Shown piece by piece: positions 17,628 to 26,632 of a stretch of DNA of 64,000 nt. A program made the position numbers and the translations under genes. The DNA comes from Planococcus shenhongbingii (lineage in GTDB: Bacteria > Bacillota > Bacilli > Bacillales_A > Planococcaceae): the NCBI RefSeq assembly GCF_030413635.1, contig NZ_CP129235.1:1984001-2048000 (forward strand). Reading direction: 5' to 3'. The notes below the pieces were generated by a model that saw nothing but the letters and a program-made list of their open reading frames with translations, ran no database searches and had not been told where the DNA came from. Every line of letters begins with the position of its first letter. The first letter of the stretch is position 1.

Positions 17628-18044
17628 AGCCGCTGATAGAAACAAAAGTATGGAAAGAATGGATAAGTTAGTCGTAAAACTATACAAAGAATACGGCGAA
17701 ACGTTTAGCAAAATTGAAGATGTTCACGAAAAGAAAGTCGTTTTTTGAGGCAATTGCGATGTACTAATGCTGCGGCAGCAGGGATATGCCGGATGCAACA
17801 CGAACTGCAGATCGTGTTTACGAAAAAAATAAATGGATGCTGAAATTTTGACAAGAAAAAACCCGCTGCTTTTTAATAAAGCAGCGGGTTTTTTTCGTCC
17901 ACATTCACAACGCTTTGTTGCTTTTTCAAACTTACCGAAAAATTTAAATACTTCTATGCCAGTATGGGCTTTTATTGATATACTAAAATTTGGTAAAAGA
18001 AACTAATACTAGAAATAAACCAGAAGGAGAAAAGAGGAGTCCCA
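17628..18044. other. Gene-poor gap with coding remnants
   Basis: A 32-codon frame at 17650-17748 (MERMDKLVVKLYKEYGETFS...) has only a weak ribosome-binding site. A second short protein-like frame (ends MPDAARTADRVYEKNKWMLKF) lies near 17790-17850. These may be pieces of a decayed gene. A strong terminator follows. No complete gene. Confidence 0.3.
17855..17896 (+). terminator. Strong intrinsic terminator
   Basis: AAACCCGCTGCTTT and AAAGCAGCGGGTTT pair perfectly and end in T7. It lies 230 bp after the SMR gene and may serve it. Confidence 0.75.
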
Positions 18045-18326
18045 ATGAAAATAGTTTTTCAAGCTTTCCTTGCTTCAGCTGCTTTTCATGCTGTTTATTT
18101 TGTGATGACGTTTGCTGTGGACTATGCAAAGACCGTACTTTACCGGCCAAATATGGTGCGGGCATGGGAGAATACCGAAATGCTTCAGCAAGAAGTGGCG
18201 TTTGGTACGGCCGGTTCGCCTTTCGTCCATTTCAGCACATTCTTAGGGTTAGCTGTGATTTGCGGAATTTTTCTGTTTGCTTATCAAAAAACAACCGTTA
18301 AATCGAACCATCAAGAAATAAAGTAA
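18045..18326 (+). CDS. Small two-helix membrane protein of unknown function
   Basis: 93 residues from ATG 18045 behind GAGGAG. Hydrophobic helices at about 4-25 and 62-83 are separated by a polar loop rich in aromatic and charged residues (YRPNMVRAWENTEMLQQE). The short C-terminal tail is basic. No family recognised. It sits alone between terminators and the next secreted-protein gene. Confidence 0.6.
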   Translation: MKIVFQAFLASAAFHAVYFVMTFAVDYAKTVLYRPNMVRAWENTEMLQQEVAFGTAGSPFVHFSTFLGLAVICGIFLFAYQKTTVKSNHQEIK

Positions 18327-18526
18327 GATAATCTAGAATGCATCAATTATAGATTAGGTCCACTGGTGCGGGATATGTAATTGTGCAGCCGAAGAAGCGG
18401 AAAGGAACTGACGTTATCGCCAGAAAGCAAAAACTACATTAATTATATTACTTTTTATTACACCAGTTTCTTATTAATGTTAAATATATACTATTTTTGC
18501 ATAAATGAAGAACCAGGAGGTATACA

Positions 18527-18555
18527 CTCCCTGAACGATATTTTTTGTCAGGGAG
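18527..18555 (+). promoter_or_regulatory. Hairpin overlapping the ribosome-binding site of the secreted-protein gene
   Basis: CTCCCTGA (18527-18534) pairs perfectly with TCAGGGAG (18548-18555). The 3' arm covers the start of the GGAGGAA Shine-Dalgarno (18552-18558). A second purine block CAGGAGG lies just upstream and could pair alternatively with the ACTCC segment. Confidence 0.5.
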
Positions 18556-18566
18556 GAAGATATCAG

Positions 18567-19073
18567 ATGAAAAAGTCACTTTTAAAATTCACAGCACCTG
18601 CATTGGCAATCGGATTAATGGCCACTGCTCAAGGCAGTGCATTGGCTGAAAATCCATTAGCTGATGCCAAGGCTAAAACTGAAGTGAAAGTGGAACAAAG
18701 CACCGTTTCGAAAAGCGGGGCAGATGTGATTCATCGACTAAATCCCATTGAAAAACGAATTTCTGCTGCCGCGTCCCAATTGACTGAAATCACATCGGAT
18801 TTGGAAGAGGCAAAGACGTTAAGTTATAAAGAATATTTTGATTACCAAGAACAATTGAACGCCGTATTCGAGAAGCTGGGAGCCTCAACATACCAGCTGC
18901 AAGCAGTGGCTAAAGAACCCGATGAACATTCGGCCGCAGCAATGGCCATAAAATTCGAGTTAAACGCAGCATTTGAATCCGCGGTTAAAGCACAAAGCCT
19001 GTTGGAATCAGTGGATGTTAACGAAGAAGCTCCTGAAACAGAAGAACAAGCTGAAATATTTTCAAGCTTCTAA
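18567..19073 (+). CDS. Secreted protein of unknown function
   Basis: 168 residues. A classical signal peptide (MKKSLLKF, hydrophobic core PALAIGLMATAQG, cleavage after ALA near residue 29) precedes a mostly helical, acidic mature part (LEEAKTLSYKEYFDYQEQLN) with a glutamate-rich C-terminus. ATG 18567 is chosen because GGAGGAA precedes it and the signal peptide begins there; the open frame extends further upstream without a start site. No family recognised. The hairpin over its ribosome-binding site hints at translational control. Confidence 0.7.
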   Translation: MKKSLLKFTAPALAIGLMATAQGSALAENPLADAKAKTEVKVEQSTVSKSGADVIHRLNPIEKRISAAASQLTEITSDLEEAKTLSYKEYFDYQEQLNAVFEKLGASTYQLQAVAKEPDEHSAAAMAIKFELNAAFESAVKAQSLLESVDVNEEAPETEEQAEIFSSF

Positions 19074-19100
19074 GATAAAACTGAATGCTGGCACATAGAA

Positions 19101-19135
19101 AGGAGTTGTCCCAAAAGTAATTTGGGACAACTCCT
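19101..19135. repeat. Perfect 15-bp inverted repeat (first of a pair)
   Basis: AGGAGTTGTCCCAAA and its exact complement flank a 5-nt loop. It can serve as a terminator for the gene ending at 19073, but the theme GTTGTCCCAAA is shared with the next hairpin, as in dispersed Bacilli repeats. Confidence 0.7.
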
Positions 19136-19169
19136 TTGCGACGAAGCTAGCGCAGCGATGCAGGAGCAA
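19135..19169 (-). repeat. Degenerate inverted copy of the 3705-3740 repeat
   Basis: TTTGCGACGAAGC followed by GCAGCGATGCAGGAGCA is the reverse complement, with small changes, of the right part of the repeat at 3641-3740. Confidence 0.5.
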
Positions 19170-19198
19170 TAGTATTAACCTACGCTTTATTTAGAAGC

Positions 19199-19246
19199 AA
19201 GGGGCTGTCCAATAAGTCTATTATTAGACTTATTGGACAGCCCCTT
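19199..19246. repeat. Perfect 22-bp inverted repeat with 4-nt loop
   Basis: The arms 19199-19220 and 19225-19246 are exactly complementary (AAGGGGCTGTCCAATAAGTC...). The loop is TTAT. It is far stronger than needed for a terminator and has no gene immediately upstream. Confidence 0.75.
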
Positions 19247-19413
19247 TTAAGCTGAATTTTTTCTTAGCCCGTCGGCTGCAACCGGGAACTTTCAGCGTCT
19301 ACTACTATAACCATGTCATGAATTTCAATGAACTAAAAAAGCTCTTGAAACCTATAATTTTCCAACATATAATTAATCAACCACAAAAATTGGGGAACAA
19401 GGGGAGAAAAAGC

Positions 19414-22400
19414 ATGGGGATCAATTTAAAGCCGAAAGACATAAGGACGGCGGATCATTTGATTGAAGCGATTCGCGAATTATGGACGGAACGGTCAATT
19501 AAAAGCTTGCGCGAATGGATAGCGGAAATAGAGACGGAAGACGATTTTTACCGGTTGATCCAGTTGGGGGACCAAGCGGATCTTTTTAAATACAGCAATA
19601 TACTGGCAACCCAGGCCTATAAGCGGTTTGGCACACTTCGGTCATTTGGCTGGCATTGCGGCAGGCTCATGGAAACAGGCAAAAGCCTGGAAGCCGAAGA
19701 ACGGATGCTCGGGCGGCTACAAGCGATTGGAAATGACAGTTACTCCCCTGATGAGTTGGCTTCAGCGCATCAATTGCTGCTGCGGGTTTTCAGCCAATTG
19801 AACCGGCTGCCGGAAGCCGAAGAACAGCTGGAAAAGATCAAGGATATAAAAGGGATGATCTGGCCGGACTTAGAAGCCTTTTACTATGTGCACAGCGGCG
19901 AATGGGAAAAAGCTGAAGGGCTATTGAAACAAGCGATGGAAGAAGAGGATTCGAAACGCCATCGTTTTGTGCGGCTGGGTTATGCCGATGTGCTGGCAAT
20001 GACGGGCAGAAAAGCTGAATCGTTGGCCGTGTTGGAGGAAGGGGATGCGCAGGATCCTGAAGATTGGACATACCGGACAGAACTTGTCAGAAGCTATTTC
20101 CTTCTTGAGCGGTACGAAGACGCGATTCGCCAGATAACCGCAATCAATGAAAACAATCCGTTTCACGTGCACCGAAATTATTTTGTTTATTTGACAGCGG
20201 CTTGCCTGTATAAGCTGGAACAATGGGATGAATTGGAATCCTGGGTCACTGCCCATCAGGAAACGTTAAAAGGAACCATTTACGGCAAGAACCTTATCCG
20301 CAAAGATGAAAAAATAACAAAGCTTAACTTGACGCCGAAGGTCCAAAAAATGAATTATTGTGTGCCGGCTGCGCTGGCGCTTATATTGGAAGCTTTCGGC
20401 AAAGAAATCGGCCAGGACGAAATCGCTTCGCATATTTTTGATGTGACCGGCACGAAACTTTGCACTACCATGTCTTATATGGAGTCGCTCGGATTGGAAG
20501 CACGGTATTTCAAAGGCTCATTGGAAGTGTATAAGCAGTTTATAGACAATGGTCTTCCGGTCCTCCTCAGCATGATGGTCGAGAACAGCGCCCATGTCCA
20601 AACGGTCATCGGCTACGATGACCGTTTACAAGGCCTGATCATCCAAGATCCAAACGATATGGCGCCGTTTCTGCTGCCCTACTCGGAGTTGAAAGCAACT
20701 TATAAAATGTCCGATTCCCTCAGTATGGTTTTTCTGAAAGCGGAACAAAAGCACCTGTTGCCGCTGCTTGATGAAAACGAGCACCGCTTCTTTAGTGAGC
20801 TTTACAGATACTTGGATGAAGAAGAGGAATCAGAAGAAGAAAGCCCGGCTTTTATCGCTTTTTTGAATGCCCATATTGAAGAGCGTTATGCAGCTGTTAT
20901 CGGACTGGCTTCACTGTTTTCAGAAGAAGCCAAAGCAATGCACGAACAGTGGCTGGAACGGCTGCAGAACGAGTTTGGGGAAACAGACGAAGAAGTGGCG
21001 CTTTTGGCTGCCCATATGCATTATTTGAAAGACCAGCTGCCGGAGGCGCTTGCCAGGCTAGTCCATGTTAACGGGAAAAAAAGTCCGTATGCCTTGTATT
21101 TAAAAGGCGCTATTTTCATGAAACAAGATGCTTACCAGCAAGCGATTCCGATGTTAAAGCAATCCATCGAAATGGACCATTACCAGCCGGCAGCGTATAG
21201 CCGCCTCGCCCGCTGCTATCTTGAGATTGGAAAGACCTATCAGGCCTATAAATGGTCGAAAATCGCCTTGGATCAGCTGCCGTCCGATATTCCCGTTCAA
21301 ATCACCCATGGCTTGATCCAGTATGAAACCGGAGCTTACGAAAAAGCGCTGGAGCGTTTTCGGAAACTGGCTGAGGAAGAGCCTGACGATGAATTTTTTG
21401 TCTACCAAATGGGCTGCTGTCAGCAACAGCTCGGAAAAGATGGGGAGGCGATCAAGTCTTTTGAACAATCCATCCAGATGGATCCCAATCAGCCTTATCC
21501 TTATTTGAGGATAGCGGAGATCCATATGGATGCCGAAGCATGGCCAAGAGCTTTGAAAATCCTCGATAAAGGAATCGGAATGGTCGAAACGCCTGATGTA
21601 CTGCATGTATACCGGGGACACGTTTCGATGGAGCAGCAAAAGTTCAATGCAGCGGAAACGGAATACCGGAAAGCGCTGGAACTTGATCCAAAGGATTTCT
21701 TCGCAGTGACGCATATCGCCCATGCATTGATCAAACAACAGCGGTTTATGGAAGCCAGTGAGTGGATGATGGCGCATGCCGACACAGAAGATACCAGCTA
21801 TTTTATACGAACCGCTTCGATGCTTTGGGAAGAGTGGCCTGAATTCGCTGGGAAACAACAAGCCTTGTCTCTGCTTGAAAAAGGCTTGGAAAACCGGAAC
21901 CGTGAAAGGTTCCACGCCCTGGCAGAAAAATATGCGGAATGCGGAGAAGAAGCTCTTTTCCGGACCCGGGTGCTGCAAAAAATCAAAGAAATCAGAAGCG
22001 CTGAATCAGATGCAATTGTGCTTTGCCTGGAAGGGCAGCTGCATGAACATGCCGAGAACCATCGCTATGCCCGCCGTTTGTATCAGCAAGCCATCGAAAA
22101 AGCGGAATACCCGCAAGCTTATTACCGGCTGGGGCTGTTGGAAGAAAACAGAGGCAAATTTGAAGAAGCCATTGTGAATTATATTCGCTGTACAGAGCTG
22201 GACCCGGCATTCACTGCTGCCCGCGGCGCCTTGATGCGCGCCTATATGGCTTTGGACAATCAGGCACACGCGTTTACGGCAGCCATGACTATTTTTGAAA
22301 ATGATCCGTTGGAACTTGATTTCGAAGAATTTTTCTCGCTTGTTGATAGTGAAGAAGCTGTTCGAATCATCTCGAAAGCCCTAGTGAAAATCTCTGAGAA

Positions 22401-23592
22401 AGTGCCGGAAGAATGGCTGCTTTCTGCCAAAGCCCATTGTGCGGAAAAAGAAGGCCGATTAAAAGACGCAGACCGTCTTTTTGAACAAGCGAAATCAGTA
22501 AACGGAGCTTATACCTCTCATTTTGAGCATGTGGAGTTTTGCGAACGCAGAGGCAATTTTAAACGGGCTGCTGCTTTATTGGAAGACATGATGGTCGAAT
22601 ATCCAAATTTGAAAGGGCTATATGAGAAGTATGTCTTCATGCTCAGTAAAATCGGCAAAACGAACGAAATCGATAAAAGACTGAAACAAAAACTGTCCGG
22701 TGAAGAACTAGCCATCGCTAAAATGTATTGCGCCGATTATCTGGCACTTTGGTACGAAGATTTTGAGCAAGAAGAGCAAAAAGGCTTTATTTCAAAGTTC
22801 CGGCATAATACGCGGGCATTGCGCACCATCAGCCACATCATCTCTTTGTATGAAGAAGCGATCAAACGCCTACCGGACAACAATCGGCCGGTCATGCAGC
22901 TGGCTAGCCTCTACTTGTCGAGGGGAATGGCAAAAGAAGCTCTTGATGAACTAAAGCCTTTTGTCGAACGGACCGGCAATTACGAAGCGGCGGTGATGCA
23001 GATCCAAGCGAATCTTCAATTGGCGGAAGAAAAAGAGTCTTATAAGCTTGCCCGTGCAGCCGCTGTCCAGGCGCGAAAACTCCATGAGCAACAGCCGTTC
23101 GATGCCCGGGTTCTGCTGTTGAGAGGGGAAGCGCTGGCGGCAATAGACGAAACCGAGAAAGCGCTGGAGCAATATGAACATGTCACCCACCTTGAACCTT
23201 ACAATGCGGAAGGCTATATTCACTTGATGCATCTTTTGGCTGACCGGCGCCCGAAAGAAGTGAAAGGATTTGAAAACCGTCTGCCGGAAGAGCTGAAAGA
23301 CCATGAATGGATCCGGCTTTCCCTTGGGATGGTGTATATTGAAGCGAATGAAGGGAAAATGGCACGCGGCATTTTAAGTTCTTTAATCCAAGAAGAACCT
23401 GACTACTTGCCTGGCTATTATGAACTGGCCCGCAGTGAAATGCTGCTAGGCGATCAACAAGCGGCGAAAAATCATCTCCAGCATTTGTTCAGGATGGAAG
23501 AAGGGGCACATTACATCCACACAGCAGCTGAAGAACCGCTTTTCGAACCGATTCTCGATGAACTGGAAGCCTTAATCGGCGAGTATGCCTGA
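19414..23592 (+). CDS. Very large TPR protein with a C39-like cysteine peptidase domain
   Basis: 1392 residues from ATG 19414, which follows AAGGGGAG; an in-frame ATG at 19318 lacks a site. There is no signal peptide or membrane helix, so it is cytosolic. Residues about 1-300 and 440-1390 are helical TPR-type repeats (for example DGEAIKSFEQSIQMDPNQPY, EAIVNYIRCTELDPAF). Between them (about 305-440) sits a papain-like C39 family domain: Cys316 in MNYCVPAALAL, His394 in NSAHVQTVIGYDD and Asp412 in IIQDPND form the triad. C39 domains normally sit in bacteriocin exporters. Here the domain may process or bind a peptide held by the TPR scaffold, or work inside the cell in regulation. Monocistronic. 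Confidence 0.88.
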   Translation: MGINLKPKDIRTADHLIEAIRELWTERSIKSLREWIAEIETEDDFYRLIQLGDQADLFKYSNILATQAYKRFGTLRSFGWHCGRLMETGKSLEAEERMLGRLQAIGNDSYSPDELASAHQLLLRVFSQLNRLPEAEEQLEKIKDIKGMIWPDLEAFYYVHSGEWEKAEGLLKQAMEEEDSKRHRFVRLGYADVLAMTGRKAESLAVLEEGDAQDPEDWTYRTELVRSYFLLERYEDAIRQITAINENNPFHVHRNYFVYLTAACLYKLEQWDELESWVTAHQETLKGTIYGKNLIRKDEKITKLNLTPKVQKMNYCVPAALALILEAFGKEIGQDEIASHIFDVTGTKLCTTMSYMESLGLEARYFKGSLEVYKQFIDNGLPVLLSMMVENSAHVQTVIGYDDRLQGLIIQDPNDMAPFLLPYSELKATYKMSDSLSMVFLKAEQKHLLPLLDENEHRFFSELYRYLDEEEESEEESPAFIAFLNAHIEERYAAVIGLASLFSEEAKAMHEQWLERLQNEFGETDEEVALLAAHMHYLKDQLPEALARLVHVNGKKSPYALYLKGAIFMKQDAYQQAIPMLKQSIEMDHYQPAAYSRLARCYLEIGKTYQAYKWSKIALDQLPSDIPVQITHGLIQYETGAYEKALERFRKLAEEEPDDEFFVYQMGCCQQQLGKDGEAIKSFEQSIQMDPNQPYPYLRIAEIHMDAEAWPRALKILDKGIGMVETPDVLHVYRGHVSMEQQKFNAAETEYRKALELDPKDFFAVTHIAHALIKQQRFMEASEWMMAHADTEDTSYFIRTASMLWEEWPEFAGKQQALSLLEKGLENRNRERFHALAEKYAECGEEALFRTRVLQKIKEIRSAESDAIVLCLEGQLHEHAENHRYARRLYQQAIEKAEYPQAYYRLGLLEENRGKFEEAIVNYIRCTELDPAFTAARGALMRAYMALDNQAHAFTAAMTIFENDPLELDFEEFFSLVDSEEAVRIISKALVKISEKVPEEWLLSAKAHCAEKEGRLKDADRLFEQAKSVNGAYTSHFEHVEFCERRGNFKRAAALLEDMMVEYPNLKGLYEKYVFMLSKIGKTNEIDKRLKQKLSGEELAIAKMYCADYLALWYEDFEQEEQKGFISKFRHNTRALRTISHIISLYEEAIKRLPDNNRPVMQLASLYLSRGMAKEALDELKPFVERTGNYEAAVMQIQANLQLAEEKESYKLARAAAVQARKLHEQQPFDARVLLLRGEALAAIDETEKALEQYEHVTHLEPYNAEGYIHLMHLLADRRPKEVKGFENRLPEELKDHEWIRLSLGMVYIEANEGKMARGILSSLIQEEPDYLPGYYELARSEMLLGDQQAAKNHLQHLFRMEEGAHYIHTAAEEPLFEPILDELEALIGEYA

Positions 23593-23628
23593 TCGGAAAT
23601 TCAAGGGAAGTCTTTTATAAATAAATGG

Positions 23629-23670
23629 GAAAGAGCAAGGGCCAGCATTTGCCGGCCCTTGCTCTTTTTG
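23629..23670. terminator. Bidirectional terminator
   Basis: GAGCAAGGGCC and GGCCCTTGCTC pair perfectly between the convergent TPR and HAD genes. Confidence 0.85.
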
Positions 23671-23719
23671 GCTGTCTGCCGGAAAAAGCGGATAATTTTG
23701 TTGGATGATGCAGTTTAAA

Positions 23720-24349
23720 TCAGCCTTCCAGCTTCAATGCCGACATCAGTTCCTGCGGCGAATGGACGACGAATCTCGGGTTTTCTTTTTCGATCAATTC
23801 ATAGCCGTCAAGTCCCCAGCTAACCCAGGCAAAAGGCACAGAAACTTTGTTGCAGGCGAGAATGTCCCGTACTTCGTCGCCGACGTACAATAATTGGTCG
23901 GCCGTCAGATTCTGCTGCTTCATAAATTTCCGGATGACGGTATCTTTGCCGAAAATCCGGCTTGAAGTCAATACTTGCGATACCGTGTCAATCCCTTCCT
24001 GCCGCAGAAACAACTCAATGTTCTCTTGCGCATTCGAAGAAATGATGACAATTTTATAACCGTTGCGCGCTAAAGCTTCCAGCATTTCCTTAATGCCGTC
24101 AAAAAGCGCTACTTCATTCATATGCGCTTTGAAATATTGGTAGACTTTCGGGAGGATTATCGGGATTTTGTGCATGGGAAATTCGTATTTCTTCGCCCGT
24201 TGCTGGATCGTTAAGTTTCTGGACGACACCAGATCTTCTTGAGTGACCGGCAAGTAGTTGAATTGTTTTGCAAATGTATTCCAAGCCTGCATGAAAAGCT
24301 GAGTCGAATCGGCTAAAGTTCCGTCAAAATCAAAAATAATGTATCTCAT
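23720..24349 (-). CDS. HAD-superfamily hydrolase (phosphoglycolate phosphatase-like)
   Basis: 209 residues. Motif I IFDFDGTLADS holds the nucleophilic and acid Asp, motif II is VIISSNAQENIE, the Lys of motif III lies in GKDTVIRKF and motif IV is YVGDEVRDILAC. A helical cap lies between motifs I and II (subclass IA), as in phosphoglycolate phosphatase Gph. The substrate cannot be fixed from sequence. Confidence 0.86.
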   Translation of the reverse strand: MRYIIFDFDGTLADSTQLFMQAWNTFAKQFNYLPVTQEDLVSSRNLTIQQRAKKYEFPMHKIPIILPKVYQYFKAHMNEVALFDGIKEMLEALARNGYKIVIISSNAQENIELFLRQEGIDTVSQVLTSSRIFGKDTVIRKFMKQQNLTADQLLYVGDEVRDILACNKVSVPFAWVSWGLDGYELIEKENPRFVVHSPQELMSALKLEG

Positions 24350-24599
24350 TTAATCTCCTCTTTTTCTTAATGTACTCTTTCTTGATCTCGGGAGAAAGCT
24401 ATCAGAGCAGCTGTTGACATAGAGAGAAGAGAAAGAAGTTTCCTTTATGCACCATTCTATACTAATCTCGCCATTTTCTCACGCCTCGGAATCATACAAA
24501 ACCGCCTAAATTTACATAATTCTGTTTTCTTTTTTTTGAAAAAAATTGATATACTCATTGAAAAGCATCCACAAGTGGCTTAAGGAGAGGGGAGCAGTT

Positions 24600-26537
24600 A
24601 TGCAAAGAAGAGTTCGAAGTGCTGTTACGGATTTTCAACAAATACTGAAACAAGCCTTTGCAATCAATAATGTCCCTCTGCCATGGAGCAAAGCAATTGG
24701 AGCGGGATTCTGTTCCGCTTTCCCGATATTGGTGGGGCTATGGCTCGGCTATATCCAGTATGGATTCATTATGTCGCTTGGGGGTCTCGCTTTCCTCTAT
24801 ATGTTTAATGAACCTTATGTGCTGCGCGCAAAAAAAATCTTTTGCGTCGTGCTGGGATTGGCTTTTTCTGCCGGGCTCGGTACAGTGCTTTCAGCGAATC
24901 CCATTCTTTCGGCAGTAGCAGTGGGAATCATTGGGGCATCAGCTGTGTTTTTCTTTGGCGCGTACCAGTTTGCTGGGCCGTCAGCTTTGTTTTTTATTTT
25001 GGTTTTTTTAATCAATGCCAACACGGATACAGACCCGTCTCTTGCCATTCTTCATGCGACACTTGTAGTTGCAGGAGGGATTTTATCGTTCCTCTTCGCA
25101 ATGGCAGGTTGGGTTATCGCACCATTGCGTGTGGAAACCGCTGCTGTAAAAGAAGAATACCGAAACTTGGCTTTATTGATGGACTCGTTGGATTCTTCAA
25201 GTTTCCTCGAAATCCGGCAAAAATCCTGGTTCTCGATTATAAAAGCAGAGAACATTTTGGCTGCAGGTTATGCACCTTGGCTGGAAACCCCACCATATTG
25301 GCGGCTGGCACTGCTTCATAAGCAAGCCAAGCTGATTTATTCCGAAATTGTGGAATACTCGAATGAAAACAAGCAGCGCTTACCTTTTAAGGCTATTGAA
25401 AGCATGCAGCTGATCGAATCCGCAATAGAAGACGGCCCCAATGAATCGGTTCCGGCTATAGCGCTCCAAGATGAAAAAAAATCAACGGGATTGGAAAGGC
25501 ATATACGGCAGGCCTATGACCATGCAGCTGGCAATAAAGCAGCAGCGGATCGCCCATTCTTAAAAATACCGAAGACAAGCTTCAAAACACTGTTTTCGGG
25601 CACATTCAACAAAAATTCAATGATCTTTTTTACCGCGCTTCGCTTTGGCATCGTTCTAACAGCAGCAGCTTTAGCCGCGAATTTTTTTAATGATCTTACG
25701 TCTTATTGGATTCCTTTAACATGTGCCGCAGTAATGTCAGGGGCCACGATTCTTTCCACTTTTAACCGGGCCATCCAACGGACATGCGGCACCATCCTGG
25801 GCATAGTGATCGCTGTGCTGATCCTATCTTTAGAACCGGAAGGGCTTCTTATTGTGCTGGCCGTTTTCCTGCTGATGGTATTAGCTGAACTGGCAATGGT
25901 GTTGAATTATGCCGTTGCCGCCGTTTTCGTTACTCCCATCGCGTTAATACTAGCCGAAAGTACATCGGCCATCGGAACCATTTCATATTTCACTTCGGCC
26001 AGGTTGACCGATGTGCTTATCGGATCCGCTATTGGGTTGTTTGGCACTTTGCTGGTGGGAAGGCGCCATGCTTCCAGTTTGCTTCCGCGTCTAATGGCCA
26101 AAACTATCCGGAGCCAGCAGCGATTTACCAGTGCGTTGTTTTCCGTTCATAAGAAGAACAGCTTAGCAGAAAATACAATTGAGCAGCGGAAAATGCAGAC
26201 AAACTTGACCAATTTGAGGTTGGTTTTTAGCACGGCACAAGGCGAACTCTCCAGCAATAGACAAGCGCTGGAATCTTTGCAGCCGGTTTTTTTCGGCCTT
26301 GAGCAATTGAGTTTTTTGTTAGCGAAAGCAGCTAAAGACAAAGATCGGCTTCCGTTGGCTGATGCCCAGTTGGCCCAGCTCCTTCTTGTTTTCGAAATGA
26401 TGGCCAATGCAGCAGAGAAAACTTGGCATTTTTCCGAACTCGATGTTCCGCATATTCCAAAGTACCGAGACATCGAAAGAGAAATTAGAGATTTGCAATA
26501 TGCTTTCAAGACCAGTCAACTTTCTGCCATTAACTAA
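24600..26537 (+). CDS. FUSC-family membrane protein (aromatic-acid exporter-like)
   Basis: About 645 residues from ATG 24600 behind GGAGAGGGG. Two blocks of about six membrane helices (about 30-180 and 350-500), each followed by a cytosolic helical stretch, give the YccS/FUSC layout. The second block contains SYWIPLTCAAVMSGATI and RTCGTILGIVIAVLI, typical of FUSC. Related proteins export aromatic or fusaric acids. A lone gene; substrate unknown. Confidence 0.82.
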   Translation: MQRRVRSAVTDFQQILKQAFAINNVPLPWSKAIGAGFCSAFPILVGLWLGYIQYGFIMSLGGLAFLYMFNEPYVLRAKKIFCVVLGLAFSAGLGTVLSANPILSAVAVGIIGASAVFFFGAYQFAGPSALFFILVFLINANTDTDPSLAILHATLVVAGGILSFLFAMAGWVIAPLRVETAAVKEEYRNLALLMDSLDSSSFLEIRQKSWFSIIKAENILAAGYAPWLETPPYWRLALLHKQAKLIYSEIVEYSNENKQRLPFKAIESMQLIESAIEDGPNESVPAIALQDEKKSTGLERHIRQAYDHAAGNKAAADRPFLKIPKTSFKTLFSGTFNKNSMIFFTALRFGIVLTAAALAANFFNDLTSYWIPLTCAAVMSGATILSTFNRAIQRTCGTILGIVIAVLILSLEPEGLLIVLAVFLLMVLAELAMVLNYAVAAVFVTPIALILAESTSAIGTISYFTSARLTDVLIGSAIGLFGTLLVGRRHASSLLPRLMAKTIRSQQRFTSALFSVHKKNSLAENTIEQRKMQTNLTNLRLVFSTAQGELSSNRQALESLQPVFFGLEQLSFLLAKAAKDKDRLPLADAQLAQLLLVFEMMANAAEKTWHFSELDVPHIPKYRDIEREIRDLQYAFKTSQLSAIN

Positions 26538-26632
26538 AATAAAAGAAAAAACCGATTTCGAATCGGCTGAAAAGCTATTAATGAAGGTTAAACCGAATAC
26601 CCCCTAGATTCTTAACAGACAGGAGGAGTACG

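Noticed and set aside
21154..21978. 274-codon open frame on the minus strand
   Set aside because: Antisense to the TPR repeats of the C39-TPR gene; no ribosome-binding site or family motif.
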